Positions 17,609 through 26,381 of a DNA stretch of 64,000 nucleotides are shown here, piece by piece. The notes below the pieces were generated by a model, which worked only from the letters and a program-made list of their open reading frames with translations, was not told the DNA's origin and did not search any database. The stretch spans positions 62,001 through 126,000 of the forward strand of contig NZ_JABXWT010000009.1 of the NCBI RefSeq assembly GCF_013377785.1. The letters run 5' to 3'. The position numbers were made by a program, and so were the translations under genes. Source of the stretch: Ruegeria haliotis. GTDB lineage: Bacteria; Pseudomonadota; Alphaproteobacteria; Rhodobacterales; Rhodobacteraceae. Every line of letters begins with the position of its first letter. Positions within the stretch are counted from its first letter, which is position 1.

Positions 17609-20389
17609 ATGCTTGATGCAAGCCCAACCAAGACCGTCACCTTCAACCTGAACGGCGATGACGTCACCGTGCCCGAAGGCACCACGATCTGGGACGCGGC
17701 CAATGGCCAAGGCCTGATCATTCCGCACCTGTGCCACAAGCCGCAACCGGGCTATCGCCCCGACGGCAACTGCCGCGCCTGTATGGTCGAGGTGGAAGGC
17801 GAGCGCACTTTGGTTGCCTCGTGTATCCGCCCTGCAGCAGAGGGCATGGTCGTGAAAACCGACACCGACCGGGCCGAGAAGTCGCGTGCGATGGTCATGG
17901 AGTTGCTGGTGGCCGATCAGCCCGAGCAGCCGCATGATGTTTCCAGCCATTTCTGGGACATGGCCAAGCTGAACGATGTTAGCGACAGCCGATTCCCGGC
18001 GAAAGAGACCGAGAAGATCCCGCTGTTGGATGACAGCCACGTCGCGATGCGCGTCAATCTGGATGCCTGCATCAACTGCAATCTCTGCGTCCGGGCCTGC
18101 CGTGAAGTGCAGGTGAATGACGTGATCGGCATGGCCGGGCGTGGTCACACAGCCGAGGTGGTGTTTGATCAAAACGACCCTATGGGCGCGTCCAGTTGCG
18201 TCGCCTGTGGTGAATGTGTTCAGGCCTGCCCAACGGGCGCTTTGATGCCGGCCACTGTGCTGGACGACAAGCAGCAAGGCGACAGCAAGGACTATGACTC
18301 TGAGACCGAAAGCGTCTGCCCGTTCTGCGGCGTCGGCTGCAAGGTCTCGCTGAAGGTCAAGGACGGCAAGGTCAAGTATGTCGAGGGCATCAATGGCCCC
18401 GCGAATGAAGGCCGCCTGTGCGTCAAAGGCCGGTTCGGCTTTGACTATATCCACCACCCGCACCGCCTGACCAAGCCGCTGATCCGCCGCGAGGATGCGC
18501 CTGCCAAGGGGTTGAACGTCGATCCCGGCAACATCGGCACCCATTTCCGCGAAGCGACATGGGAAGAGGCGATGGATCTTGCCGCCTCCAAGCTGAAAGC
18601 GCTGCGCGAAGATGATCCGCGCAATGTTGCAGGCTTTGGTTCGGCCAAATGCACCAACGAAGAAGCCTATCTGTTCCAGAAGTTCATCCGACAGGGCTTC
18701 CGCCACAACAACGTCGACCACTGCACCCGTCTGTGCCACGCCTCATCCGTGGCGGCGCTGATTGAGAACGTAGGTTCGGGTGCGGTGACGGCGACCTTTA
18801 ATCAGGTCGAAAACTCGGACGTGGTCATCATCATCGGCTCGAACCCGATCGAGAACCATCCGGTTGCTGCAACCTATTTCAAGCAGTTCGCCAAGCGTGG
18901 CGGCAAGCTGATCGTGATGGACCCGCGCGGCGTCGGCATGCGCAAGTTCGCGGATGAGATGCTGCAGTTCCGTCCGGGCGCGGATGTCTCGATGCTCAAC
19001 GCGATCATGAATGTGATCGTCGAGGAAGAGCTGTATGATAGCCAGTATATCCACCGCTGGACCGAGAATTGGGAGACCGAGAAGGAACATCTGCGCGCCT
19101 TCACGCCTGAGGCGATGGCACCGATCTGCGGCATCGAACCGGAACAGCTGCGTCGTGTTGCACGGATTTTTGCGCAGGCCAAAGCCGGTTTGATCTTCTG
19201 GGGGATGGGCGTCAGCCAGCATATCCACGGCACGGACAACTCGCGTTGCCTGATCTCGCTGGCTCTGATGACGGGTAACGTCGGCAAACCGGGCGCGGGT
19301 CTGCACCCGCTGCGTGGTCAAAACAACGTGCAGGGCGCGTCCGATGCGGGTCTGATCCCGATGTTCTTGCCGGATTATCAGTCGGTTATGGATGACGGCA
19401 TCCGCGCCAAGTTCAACAACGTCTGGGATTCGGAAGACTTCTCGAACGAAAAGGGTCTGACCGTCACTGAAATCATTGATCAAGCTTACGCAGGCAACAT
19501 CAAGGGGATGTACATTCAGGGCGAGAACCCGGCCATGTCAGACCCGGATGTCGGTCACGCGCGTGAGGCACTGGCCAAGCTGGAACTGATGATCGTGCAG
19601 GATATCTTTCTGACCGAAACGGCGAACTATGCCGACATCATCCTGCCTGCCTCGGCGCTGTATGAAAAGAACGGCACGGTGTCGAATACCAACCGTCAGG
19701 TGCAGCGGGTGCGGCCTGCCGTGGCACCCCCGGGTGAGGCGCGTGAAGATTGGAAGATCACCGTTGAACTAGCGCAGCGGATTGGGTTGAACTGGGATTA
19801 CACCGACGTGTCTCAGGTATTCGACGAGATGAAGTTGACGATGGCATCGCTGGACAACATCACTTGGGATCGTCTGAAAACCGAAACCATCACCTATCCG
19901 TCGCTCAGCGAGACCGACCCGGGCCAGGCGATTGTGTTCGGTGACGGCTTCCCGCGTGCGGGTGGAAAGGCCAAGTTCACCCCAGCCAGCGTCATCCCGC
20001 CGGACGAGGCCCCGGATGAAGAATACCCGATGATCGCCACCACTGGCCGTCAGTTGGAGCATTGGCACACCGGGTCGATGACTCGCCGGTCAATGGTTCT
20101 GGACGCGGTCGAGCCGGAAGCAAATTGTTCGCTCAACCCCCGTACCCTGAAGCTGATGGGAATTGAGCCGGGCGAGATGATACGTCTGACAACCCGCCGC
20201 GGATCCATCGAGATCATGGCACGGGCCGACCGGGCGATTGCCGAGGATATGGTGTTCATCCCGTTTGCCTATGTCGAGGCGGCGGCGAATATCCTGACCA
20301 ACTCGGCCATTGACCCCTACGGCAAGATCCCCGAGTTCAAGTTCTCGGCCATCCGGGTCGAAAAAATCGAAGCCATCGCGGCGGAGTAA
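17609..20389 (+). CDS. fdsA: Formate dehydrogenase alpha subunit, molybdenum-dependent
   Basis: The catalytic subunit oxidises formate to CO2 in the cytoplasm. Its 926 residues show a NuoG-like N-terminal [2Fe-2S] domain (CHKPQ, CRACMVE), two [4Fe-4S] ferredoxin motifs (CINCNLCVRAC and CVACGECVQAC), the proximal cluster motif CPFCGVGC, and the bis-MGD domain. The Mo ligand is Cys376, next to the essential His377 (CTRLCHASS), so the enzyme does not use selenocysteine. GAGGGAG precedes the ATG. Neither fdsC (FdhD-like, needed for cofactor sulfuration) nor fdsD follows, unlike the fdsGBACD order of R. capsulatus; a terminator comes next. Confidence 0.96.
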   Translation: MLDASPTKTVTFNLNGDDVTVPEGTTIWDAANGQGLIIPHLCHKPQPGYRPDGNCRACMVEVEGERTLVASCIRPAAEGMVVKTDTDRAEKSRAMVMELLVADQPEQPHDVSSHFWDMAKLNDVSDSRFPAKETEKIPLLDDSHVAMRVNLDACINCNLCVRACREVQVNDVIGMAGRGHTAEVVFDQNDPMGASSCVACGECVQACPTGALMPATVLDDKQQGDSKDYDSETESVCPFCGVGCKVSLKVKDGKVKYVEGINGPANEGRLCVKGRFGFDYIHHPHRLTKPLIRREDAPAKGLNVDPGNIGTHFREATWEEAMDLAASKLKALREDDPRNVAGFGSAKCTNEEAYLFQKFIRQGFRHNNVDHCTRLCHASSVAALIENVGSGAVTATFNQVENSDVVIIIGSNPIENHPVAATYFKQFAKRGGKLIVMDPRGVGMRKFADEMLQFRPGADVSMLNAIMNVIVEEELYDSQYIHRWTENWETEKEHLRAFTPEAMAPICGIEPEQLRRVARIFAQAKAGLIFWGMGVSQHIHGTDNSRCLISLALMTGNVGKPGAGLHPLRGQNNVQGASDAGLIPMFLPDYQSVMDDGIRAKFNNVWDSEDFSNEKGLTVTEIIDQAYAGNIKGMYIQGENPAMSDPDVGHAREALAKLELMIVQDIFLTETANYADIILPASALYEKNGTVSNTNRQVQRVRPAVAPPGEAREDWKITVELAQRIGLNWDYTDVSQVFDEMKLTMASLDNITWDRLKTETITYPSLSETDPGQAIVFGDGFPRAGGKAKFTPASVIPPDEAPDEEYPMIATTGRQLEHWHTGSMTRRSMVLDAVEPEANCSLNPRTLKLMGIEPGEMIRLTTRRGSIEIMARADRAIAEDMVFIPFAYVEAAANILTNSAIDPYGKIPEFKFSAIRVEKIEAIAAE

Positions 20390-20407
20390 CACCACTCATG
20401 CGATGTG

Positions 20408-20441
20408 AAAGGGGCGGCTAAAAGGCCGCCCCTTTGCTTTT
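20408..20441 (+). terminator. Intrinsic terminator of the fds operon
   Basis: AAAGGGGCGGC (20408-20418) pairs with GCCGCCCCTTT (20425-20435) around TAAAAG, followed by GCTTTT. It closes the operon directly after fdsA, which argues against a lost frame for fdsC or fdsD here. Confidence 0.9.
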
Positions 20442-20451
20442 GCCGTAACGT

Positions 20452-20509
20452 CACATTGGAATGCGCCCATCTGACGTCTAGTTGTGAGAACTGCACCACA
20501 TTTGAATGC
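20452..20509 (+). repeat. Imperfect 13-bp direct repeats upstream of the LytTR gene
   Basis: CACATTGGAATGC (20452-20464) and CACATTTGAATGC (20497-20509) differ at one base and start 45 bp apart. They lie in the 314-bp spacer between fdsA and the LytTR gene, which holds no recognisable gene. Confidence 0.6.
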
Positions 20510-20513
20510 AAAT

Positions 20514-20542
20514 TGTGACGCTAAAGTTATTAAGGTGACGCA
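20514..20542 (+). promoter_or_regulatory. Candidate LytTR binding site (tandem GTGACGC)
   Basis: TGTGACGCT and GGTGACGCA are two 9-bp imperfect direct repeats starting 20 bp apart, sharing GTGACGC. LytTR domains typically bind two 9-bp direct repeats about 21 bp apart on one face of the helix. They lie about 160 bp before the LytTR gene start, so autoregulation is a reasonable guess. Confidence 0.45.
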
Positions 20543-20703
20543 AGAACACCTATTCCACTCGAAATGTTCACAGGCTAAAAATATCGCTGTTTATTTTTGG
20601 CCCGGGTCACACTGAGGGGGCAGGGCACCGATCGAGATGGCGACCAAAATCGAAGGCTTCCCCAGCAGTGGAGCTTTAGGAAACTGACAGAAAAAAAGGG
20701 CAC

Positions 20704-21582
20704 ATGAAGCTCACGGACGCATATAAACTAGTTAAAAAGGCGAACATAACGCTGGTAATGATGCCGCGTGTATCTGTCACCATGAAGCTGCAAGAGGCTT
20801 TTGGTTTCTTTGCGTCCAGAAATTTTCTTCTGTTTCTAGCGCCTCTGATGATGATGCTTGTCGGTGCCACGCCGTCGCTGTTTGCCATGCCGTTAGACGG
20901 ATTCGGGCGCGCGGTGTATTGGGTTTTTTGTCTGATCGGCTACGCGATTCTTGCCTTTGCCATGCTACTGTCCATGGCAGTGGCGAGCAGGTTCTTTCAC
21001 ATCGGAAAGTTCTTTACGCCGCTCACCTGTCTGCCGATAGCTTTTGGGGCGACAAAGTTTGCCCAATACGGCGCAACGTTGTTCTGCAACATCGTTCTAT
21101 CCTACAATTTTGTGTATATGCCGTATTTTCTGCCGCAGTATTTTCTGATCCTGGGGGTAGAGCTTATTGTGATGGTCTGGGTGCTGCCGGCCTTTCTAAA
21201 CCGTGCCAGGGAAAACGCACCCGCAGCAGACGATGCCCAGGAAATGGGTGCATCCGGTGGGGTTATTTCCGCCAACGACAAGAAGTTCCTGCTGCGGGAC
21301 ATTCTGTATATTCAGGCCAACCAGCATTATGTGACAATTCGCACCGAAGATCGGGAAGTACTGGTCCGCTCGACGTTCAAAAGCATTCTGACGCAATTGC
21401 CGGAAGATTATGGATTCCAGGTCCATCGTTCGTTCTGGGTGTCCGGCAATGGTGTTGATCTGGGCCGTAGTCTGAACGAGGTTGATTGTGTGGTCCTGTC
21501 CTGCGGTACTAAAATCGCCGTCGCGCGCAGCAGGCAGAGCGCAGTGCGCGATTGGTTGACGGATCTGGCGGCCGCTGCCTGA
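20704..21582 (+). CDS. Membrane-bound LytTR-family DNA-binding regulator
   Basis: The 292-residue protein has about four membrane helices (roughly residues 41-62, 72-98, 104-129 and 141-165), then a linker and a C-terminal LytTR domain (about 196-287, with DILYIQANQHYVTI and VHRSFWV). There is no receiver or kinase domain, so the membrane part may itself sense a signal and the regulator would act from the membrane. Met1 at 20704 follows AAAAAAAGGG; Met20 and later Mets are alternatives. Its target is unknown; it lies just downstream of the terminated formate dehydrogenase operon. Confidence 0.85.
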   Translation: MKLTDAYKLVKKANITLVMMPRVSVTMKLQEAFGFFASRNFLLFLAPLMMMLVGATPSLFAMPLDGFGRAVYWVFCLIGYAILAFAMLLSMAVASRFFHIGKFFTPLTCLPIAFGATKFAQYGATLFCNIVLSYNFVYMPYFLPQYFLILGVELIVMVWVLPAFLNRARENAPAADDAQEMGASGGVISANDKKFLLRDILYIQANQHYVTIRTEDREVLVRSTFKSILTQLPEDYGFQVHRSFWVSGNGVDLGRSLNEVDCVVLSCGTKIAVARSRQSAVRDWLTDLAAAA

Positions 21583-21763
21583 CTCATACCACGCCTTTGC
21601 GGTCGCTTTGATTGAAAACAAACCCGCTGGACTTGTGACCGTTAAGGTCTGAGCACAAGACATTGCAGTGTGTTGGTGCCTATCAAATATTAGGTCAGTT
21701 CTAGCGCTTGGATTTGTGTTCCTTCTGCATGGCTATGCCGAAGGGATTTGGGCGCATCGGAGG

Positions 21764-21785
21764 TCAGTCAAAATTGATAGACTGA
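21764..21785. repeat. Inverted repeat TCAGTC/GACTGA
   Basis: TCAGTC (21764-21769) and GACTGA (21780-21785) flank a 10-nt AT-rich centre. It could be a protein site or a small hairpin. Confidence 0.4.
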
Positions 21786-21834
21786 CAGTTTCGTTCAGGT
21801 GAGGATGTCAAAGTCGCCCGAGGTACCCACTTCC

Positions 21835-21870
21835 CCGCGAAACTCATACAACATGTATGAAATTTCGCGG
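21835..21870. repeat. 36-bp interrupted inverted repeat
   Basis: CCGCGAAA (21835-21842) pairs with TTTCGCGG (21863-21870). Inside, CATAC (21845-21849) pairs with GTATG (21855-21859) around AACAT. The symmetry is too long to be casual. It is not followed by a T run on either strand. Confidence 0.6.
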
Positions 21871-21968
21871 AGAGATGAGTGGAGTAATACACTCGTACTC
21901 AAAAAAAATTGTTGCTATGTTTGCAGTATTTCTTGCCCAAAACCTCACTCACTTCGAAATAAGGACGT

Positions 21969-21994
21969 ACTCGTTAAACTTAGTCACTCGTTAA
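21969..21994. repeat. Direct repeat ACTCGTTAA x2
   Basis: ACTCGTTAA occurs at 21969-21977 and 21986-21994, 17 bp apart start to start. Confidence 0.45.
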
Positions 21995-22040
21995 CGCACC
22001 AGAACAATCTTTGTGCTGAAACCAGTTTGCAAAAGCTGGC

Positions 22041-22076
22041 TTCCGACCGCAACGGGATTGGAACGAACGGTCGGAA
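22041..22076. repeat. 9-bp inverted repeat with 18-nt loop
   Basis: TTCCGACCG (22041-22049) pairs with CGGTCGGAA (22068-22076). AACGGTCG recurs just downstream near 22086. CCAG/CTGG around TTTGCAAAAG lies directly upstream. The phrase resembles degenerate interspersed sequences I recall from Roseobacter intergenic regions; this is memory, not a search. Confidence 0.5.
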
Positions 22077-22292
22077 ATCGAGCACTAACGGTCGACTTTC
22101 GTTTGTGTGTCACGAATGGGAAGTCTCAATCTGAAGTTATTTGAGTGGCATGATCATAGCACATGGGTGATCAGGGCGGGCTGGCCGCTGCCGCCCTGCC
22201 TTCGTGCTTGGAAAGTGTGCTATGGGCCGTGGGGCTGGCTTCACGGTTGCGTTTTCTGGGATGGCTCTGCGGCGCGGTCTTTCGTCCGGGTC

Positions 22293-25200
22293 CTAGTAAT
22301 CCCGTTCAAAGAAGATACCGACCCCGGTTTCCCCCCGACCGTCCACGGTGCCGCGTACGGTGAAATTGTCAGTGACGTCCAGGTTCAGGTTTACCTCGGT
22401 ATCGCCTTCGGTGTTCACGGTGAAATCGGTGTAGAGATTGTCGCTCAGATAAGCGCCGGCTCCCAGACGGCCTGCACCACCTTCGGTGGCACCGAGGTCA
22501 ATCGTATCGACGCCGGTGGAGTCCCGCAGACCTTTGGTGGCGTCACCGCCAGCCCCGCTGAGCTGCGCGAGGGATGCCGCCATCTGCGCAATCAGGAACG
22601 GAGAAATTTCAGAGAAACGATTTCCGAACAACAGCATGGCCAGCGCCTCTTCGGCGGGGCGTTCGGGATCCGAAAATACATCGACCTCGGGCGAATCCAG
22701 CGGCCCGGCGATTTCAATCGTGGCAGTACCGTCGGACGTGCTGGCCGAGGACTCGAACTCAATATAAGGCGTCAGATCGCCTTGCAGCGTTACGAGACCC
22801 TTAGTCAGTGCCAGCCTTCGGCCCAGAATATCAAAGGTCCCGCGGATCAATTCAATCTGACCTGACGGTACGACCGACTTTGTGGTTCCGCTAATCTGAA
22901 TGCGACCACCCAATTCAGCATTCACGCCTCGGCCGCGAACAAACACCTCTTTAGGTGCCAACAAGCTGATATCCAGCGCAATCCGGGAATCGGTCTGGGT
23001 GCTTTCTTCGGTCACGACCAGTTGAGCCCGTTCGCGCGTAAGGTATCCCGCAGCACTTTCGTTCAGATGTTCAATTTCGGGGATCGGAGCCGCCCCAACC
23101 GCACCGGAAGCAGCGGCGAGGTTGATATTGGTCTCGTCAAACGCGATCTGCCCGGACAGCGAACTGTTCCCCGCCAGTGCCCCGGTCATGGCGATCTGTC
23201 CGTTCAGCGTAGTTTCATACAGCAGTTTGTCCGTCAGTACGAGGCTATTGAGCGCCGTCGTGATCTGAGCATTGAAAGGTGGTGTCAGATCCACTGGTCC
23301 ATTGACGGTGAAACCGCCCCCGGCGCGCATTCCGCCGCTCAGCGCAATCGTGGCGCGGCTTTGGGCCAGATCGACCGATCCGCTGATACCCGTGATCGTC
23401 TGGCCCGCCGTTGGGATTGCCAGCGAAGTGCCCGAGGTCGTGATTGAACCGCTGAGAGACTCAAGAGCCGATTTGCCTTTCAGCGCCAGATTGAACCGGG
23501 CCTGCCCGGCGATCTTGTTCGGTGTGATAAAGATATTGGCGATACCGATATTGATCCCGCCCTGCGCCTTCAGGTCCGCCTCGCCGGTGGATTCGTCGAA
23601 GGTGCCGACCACATCGCTGTTTATTTCTGCCGGGCCTTCGGCTTTGGCATCAATGGTCCAGACGCCGTTATTCCGTTTGGCACTTCCGCCTGCGGTAATG
23701 GTTCCCGGGAACTCTGGCGCGAACCGCTCAATCCGGTTGAGTTTGGCATCGAAATCCAGATCGGCAGACCCATCCGTGTCCACGGTTCCTTCAAGGCTGG
23801 CGTAAGAGCTGTCGGGGCCCTGCAGCTTGGCAGTGCCTTCCAGCCCAGACCCGGTGGGCGCGACATTGCCGTCCAGTTGCAGTGGCCCTGAAAGAGTGCT
23901 TGATAAACGTCCCAGATCATCCAATGCAGCCGAGAAACTCAGCCCGCCGGATTCCCGATCCAACTGGCCCGAAGCATTGGCCGACAATGCCGTGCCCTTC
24001 AGGCGGAAGGTGCGAATATTCAGGCCCTGATCGTCGTTCACGGCGTCCACGGTCAATGTCGTGCGCCCCTGAATCAAGCCATCAACCAGATCAACACCGG
24101 TTTGAATGTCGTTGGCGTTCACGTTTCCCTGGACGTCGAACGCCTTGCTGCCTTTTGCGCCCTTGCCCTGCAAATTGGCTTGAACCGACCCGGCCAGATC
24201 GCGCCCGGCCAGTCCCGAAAACAGTGACAGATCCGGTGCGTTCACCTGGGCCTTGCCATCAACGGCTAGGCTACCCGTCGGATCGTCAACCGTGGCGGTG
24301 AGCTGCGCGGTCAGGGCCTTTCCGTTCACTTTCGCCTCGCGGACGACAATTTGATCCTGGCTGAGGGCTCCGTCAAATTCAACAGAGGACTGGCCAACCA
24401 GTAGCGGGTCGATTTCGGTCATGCCGGTTTTGATGTTGCGGCCCGTTAGGCTGGCGGTTCCGTCAAATTCCAGCGTTTGAATGGTCCCTTTGCCATCCAG
24501 TTTGGCCTGCACTGCGCCACCCAGATCACGATTTGCAAGGCCGGAAAAGATCGAAAGATCCCGAGCGTCCACGGTGGCTTGACCATCGATCGAGACGTTG
24601 CCATCGGGGGTTGTCACAGTACCGTTGGCCTGAGCGCGCAAAGTATCCCCGATCACTGAGAAGTCCCGGATCGTTACACCGTCAGCGCCACGTTTGGCAT
24701 CAACTGTAATCGTTGTTTCGCCGGCGATTATCGGATCGATATCGTCGCGCCCTGTGGACAGATCACTGCTTTTGACAACAAGCTTGCCGTCAAAGCTGCC
24801 CTCAAGCGGCGAGCCATTTCCCTTGACTTGCGCGGATGCTTGTCCACCCAATTCGAGCTTAGCCAAATCCGAGAAACGCGACAGGTCTGACGCTTCGAGC
24901 GAGGCCGAGCCATCCACGCTCAGACCGCTGGTCAATCCGCTGATCAGCGCGTCGACACCCAGCGTGTAATCTGATCCAACCAGCTCAAAACCGGACAAGT
25001 TCAATGACTGGTCGCTGCCATAATCAAACAATCCATCCAGCGTGATACGATCCCCAAGCGCCGTGTTCAGCGCGGGATCGGCCATGTCGATGCCGTCCAC
25101 GGCGGCCTGTAAATCGCCATCAACTTTCAGAATGTCACCCTGATCCAGTGTGCCCTGCGCAGTAATCTGGGCGCGTTGCAGACTAATCCGCTCTGATTTG

Positions 25201-26381
25201 AACGCATTTGCCGTCAGGCTCAGGTCCCAGAGGTTTCCGTTCTTCTGGTCGAACAGCGCCGAAATCTGTGCTGCTTCGATCGACGTATCCCCACCGGAAA
25301 TCGGTAGAACAACGGTATTCCCATCCGGCGGAGTAATACGGCCCTGCAACGCCGCCAGCTGCAAAGTGCCGCCCGCCGCCAGCTGCAACTTGCCTTCCAG
25401 TTTCAGCGCCTGAGAGGTGAATTCCAGGTCACTGATGTCCAGTGCACCGTCTGGCTCGGTGCGTCCATCTACGAAAAGGCGTGTCTGCGTGCCAAAAAAC
25501 GTGTCCATATTTTCGGCGACAAAAGGCGTCAGATCACCGCCCAGATCAGCCGTGAACGCAATGCCTTCGCTGGCGCTTGCAGCGGCTGTCGGGGCCGCGC
25601 GCAATCGAACCTGACCGGATACGCGTAGCTGATTGTCACTGCTCAGCCCGATATCGGCGGTGAAATCCGTGACCGGCCCGGACCCTTCGGCCGTCAACCC
25701 AATGGGCGGGCTGTCGGGGATCTTGAGTGCCGTCGAAATCAGACCGCCCGAGGCTTCGATTACTTGCAGATCAAGATCAATCTGACTGGTGGAGTTTTGA
25801 AAACCAGCAGCGAGCTTGATTTCATCGCCCGCTCGGTCCAGCCGCGTGATGTCCAACTTGGTGTCCAGCGTCCCATCGGCCAAGGACAGATTGCCATTGA
25901 CCGCCAGCTCTGCCGCAACACCAATCAGAGGTTCCCCAAGCGCCAGCTCATCTATCCGAATTTCTCCGATTTCGATAGCGACTGGCAGTTCGGGCAACTG
26001 AAAGGGTTGTGTTTCAGCCGAGGGCGGCGGGGTGTCTTTAGTGGTGGTCCCCGGCGTACGGGCAACATCGATCTCTTGCGCTGTCAGGGTATTGACGGAA
26101 AACCGGCCCCGGATCAGTGCCAGACGGTTCCAATCCAGCTCGGCATCTTTGATGGTCAGCCATACACCTTCATCGTCGGCGACAGTGATTTCTTCGATGG
26201 TCGCCCGCGAACTCAGCGCGCCCTGCAGGCCTTTGACGGTGACATTCTGGTCGTCACCCGAGAGCGTATCCTGCAAGAACCGCTCGATCATGCTGCCGCC
26301 TTCGTCCTCTTGCGCCTGCACCACAAGTGGGGCGCATGCCAGGATGCCGATGAGCAAAGGATATGAAAGACGCCGTATCAA
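22293..26381 (-). CDS. tamB: Translocation and assembly module subunit TamB
   Basis: This 1362-residue protein has an N-terminal signal anchor (about residues 7-24) and a very long, repetitive beta-rich body of AsmA/TamB type, with many repeats of the form L-x-G-x-x-x-L-D-G-x-G. The C-terminal DUF490/TamB domain covers about the last 350 residues and ends in a transmembrane-strand-like segment (VGIFFERDY). TamB spans the periplasm and, with TamA, serves outer-membrane protein assembly or phospholipid transport. It overlaps the tamA stop by 4 bp (ATGA). The call is secure from size, repeat pattern and partner. Confidence 0.95.
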   Translation of the reverse strand: MIRRLSYPLLIGILACAPLVVQAQEDEGGSMIERFLQDTLSGDDQNVTVKGLQGALSSRATIEEITVADDEGVWLTIKDAELDWNRLALIRGRFSVNTLTAQEIDVARTPGTTTKDTPPPSAETQPFQLPELPVAIEIGEIRIDELALGEPLIGVAAELAVNGNLSLADGTLDTKLDITRLDRAGDEIKLAAGFQNSTSQIDLDLQVIEASGGLISTALKIPDSPPIGLTAEGSGPVTDFTADIGLSSDNQLRVSGQVRLRAAPTAAASASEGIAFTADLGGDLTPFVAENMDTFFGTQTRLFVDGRTEPDGALDISDLEFTSQALKLEGKLQLAAGGTLQLAALQGRITPPDGNTVVLPISGGDTSIEAAQISALFDQKNGNLWDLSLTANAFKSERISLQRAQITAQGTLDQGDILKVDGDLQAAVDGIDMADPALNTALGDRITLDGLFDYGSDQSLNLSGFELVGSDYTLGVDALISGLTSGLSVDGSASLEASDLSRFSDLAKLELGGQASAQVKGNGSPLEGSFDGKLVVKSSDLSTGRDDIDPIIAGETTITVDAKRGADGVTIRDFSVIGDTLRAQANGTVTTPDGNVSIDGQATVDARDLSIFSGLANRDLGGAVQAKLDGKGTIQTLEFDGTASLTGRNIKTGMTEIDPLLVGQSSVEFDGALSQDQIVVREAKVNGKALTAQLTATVDDPTGSLAVDGKAQVNAPDLSLFSGLAGRDLAGSVQANLQGKGAKGSKAFDVQGNVNANDIQTGVDLVDGLIQGRTTLTVDAVNDDQGLNIRTFRLKGTALSANASGQLDRESGGLSFSAALDDLGRLSSTLSGPLQLDGNVAPTGSGLEGTAKLQGPDSSYASLEGTVDTDGSADLDFDAKLNRIERFAPEFPGTITAGGSAKRNNGVWTIDAKAEGPAEINSDVVGTFDESTGEADLKAQGGINIGIANIFITPNKIAGQARFNLALKGKSALESLSGSITTSGTSLAIPTAGQTITGISGSVDLAQSRATIALSGGMRAGGGFTVNGPVDLTPPFNAQITTALNSLVLTDKLLYETTLNGQIAMTGALAGNSSLSGQIAFDETNINLAAASGAVGAAPIPEIEHLNESAAGYLTRERAQLVVTEESTQTDSRIALDISLLAPKEVFVRGRGVNAELGGRIQISGTTKSVVPSGQIELIRGTFDILGRRLALTKGLVTLQGDLTPYIEFESSASTSDGTATIEIAGPLDSPEVDVFSDPERPAEEALAMLLFGNRFSEISPFLIAQMAASLAQLSGAGGDATKGLRDSTGVDTIDLGATEGGAGRLGAGAYLSDNLYTDFTVNTEGDTEVNLNLDVTDNFTVRGTVDGRGETGVGIFFERDY

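Larger units (their letters stand above)
21583..22292. other. 710-bp spacer, palindrome-rich, without a convincing gene
   Basis: This is the longest non-coding stretch of the window. Its centre (about 21840-22020) is visibly AT-richer than the flanks and includes a run of eight A. Reading the longest open frame (21799-22134) gives Cys/Ser/Asn-rich sequence with no family resemblance. The spacer holds at least four inverted repeats and one direct repeat (listed separately). The last 150 bp (22150-22292) are GC-rich again and show nothing recognisable. A small RNA or the remnant of a repeat element would fit. Confidence 0.5.

Noticed and set aside
17567..18739. 390-codon open frame antisense to fdsA
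   Set aside because: It lies fully opposite strongly conserved fdsA codons and shows no family pattern; long antisense frames are common in GC-rich DNA.
18722..18739. Selenocysteine formate dehydrogenase
   Set aside because: The Mo-ligand position is an ordinary TGC cysteine codon, not TGA.
21799..22134. 111-codon open frame in the large spacer
   Set aside because: No Shine-Dalgarno, odd composition, runs through the inverted repeats; no resemblance to a protein family.
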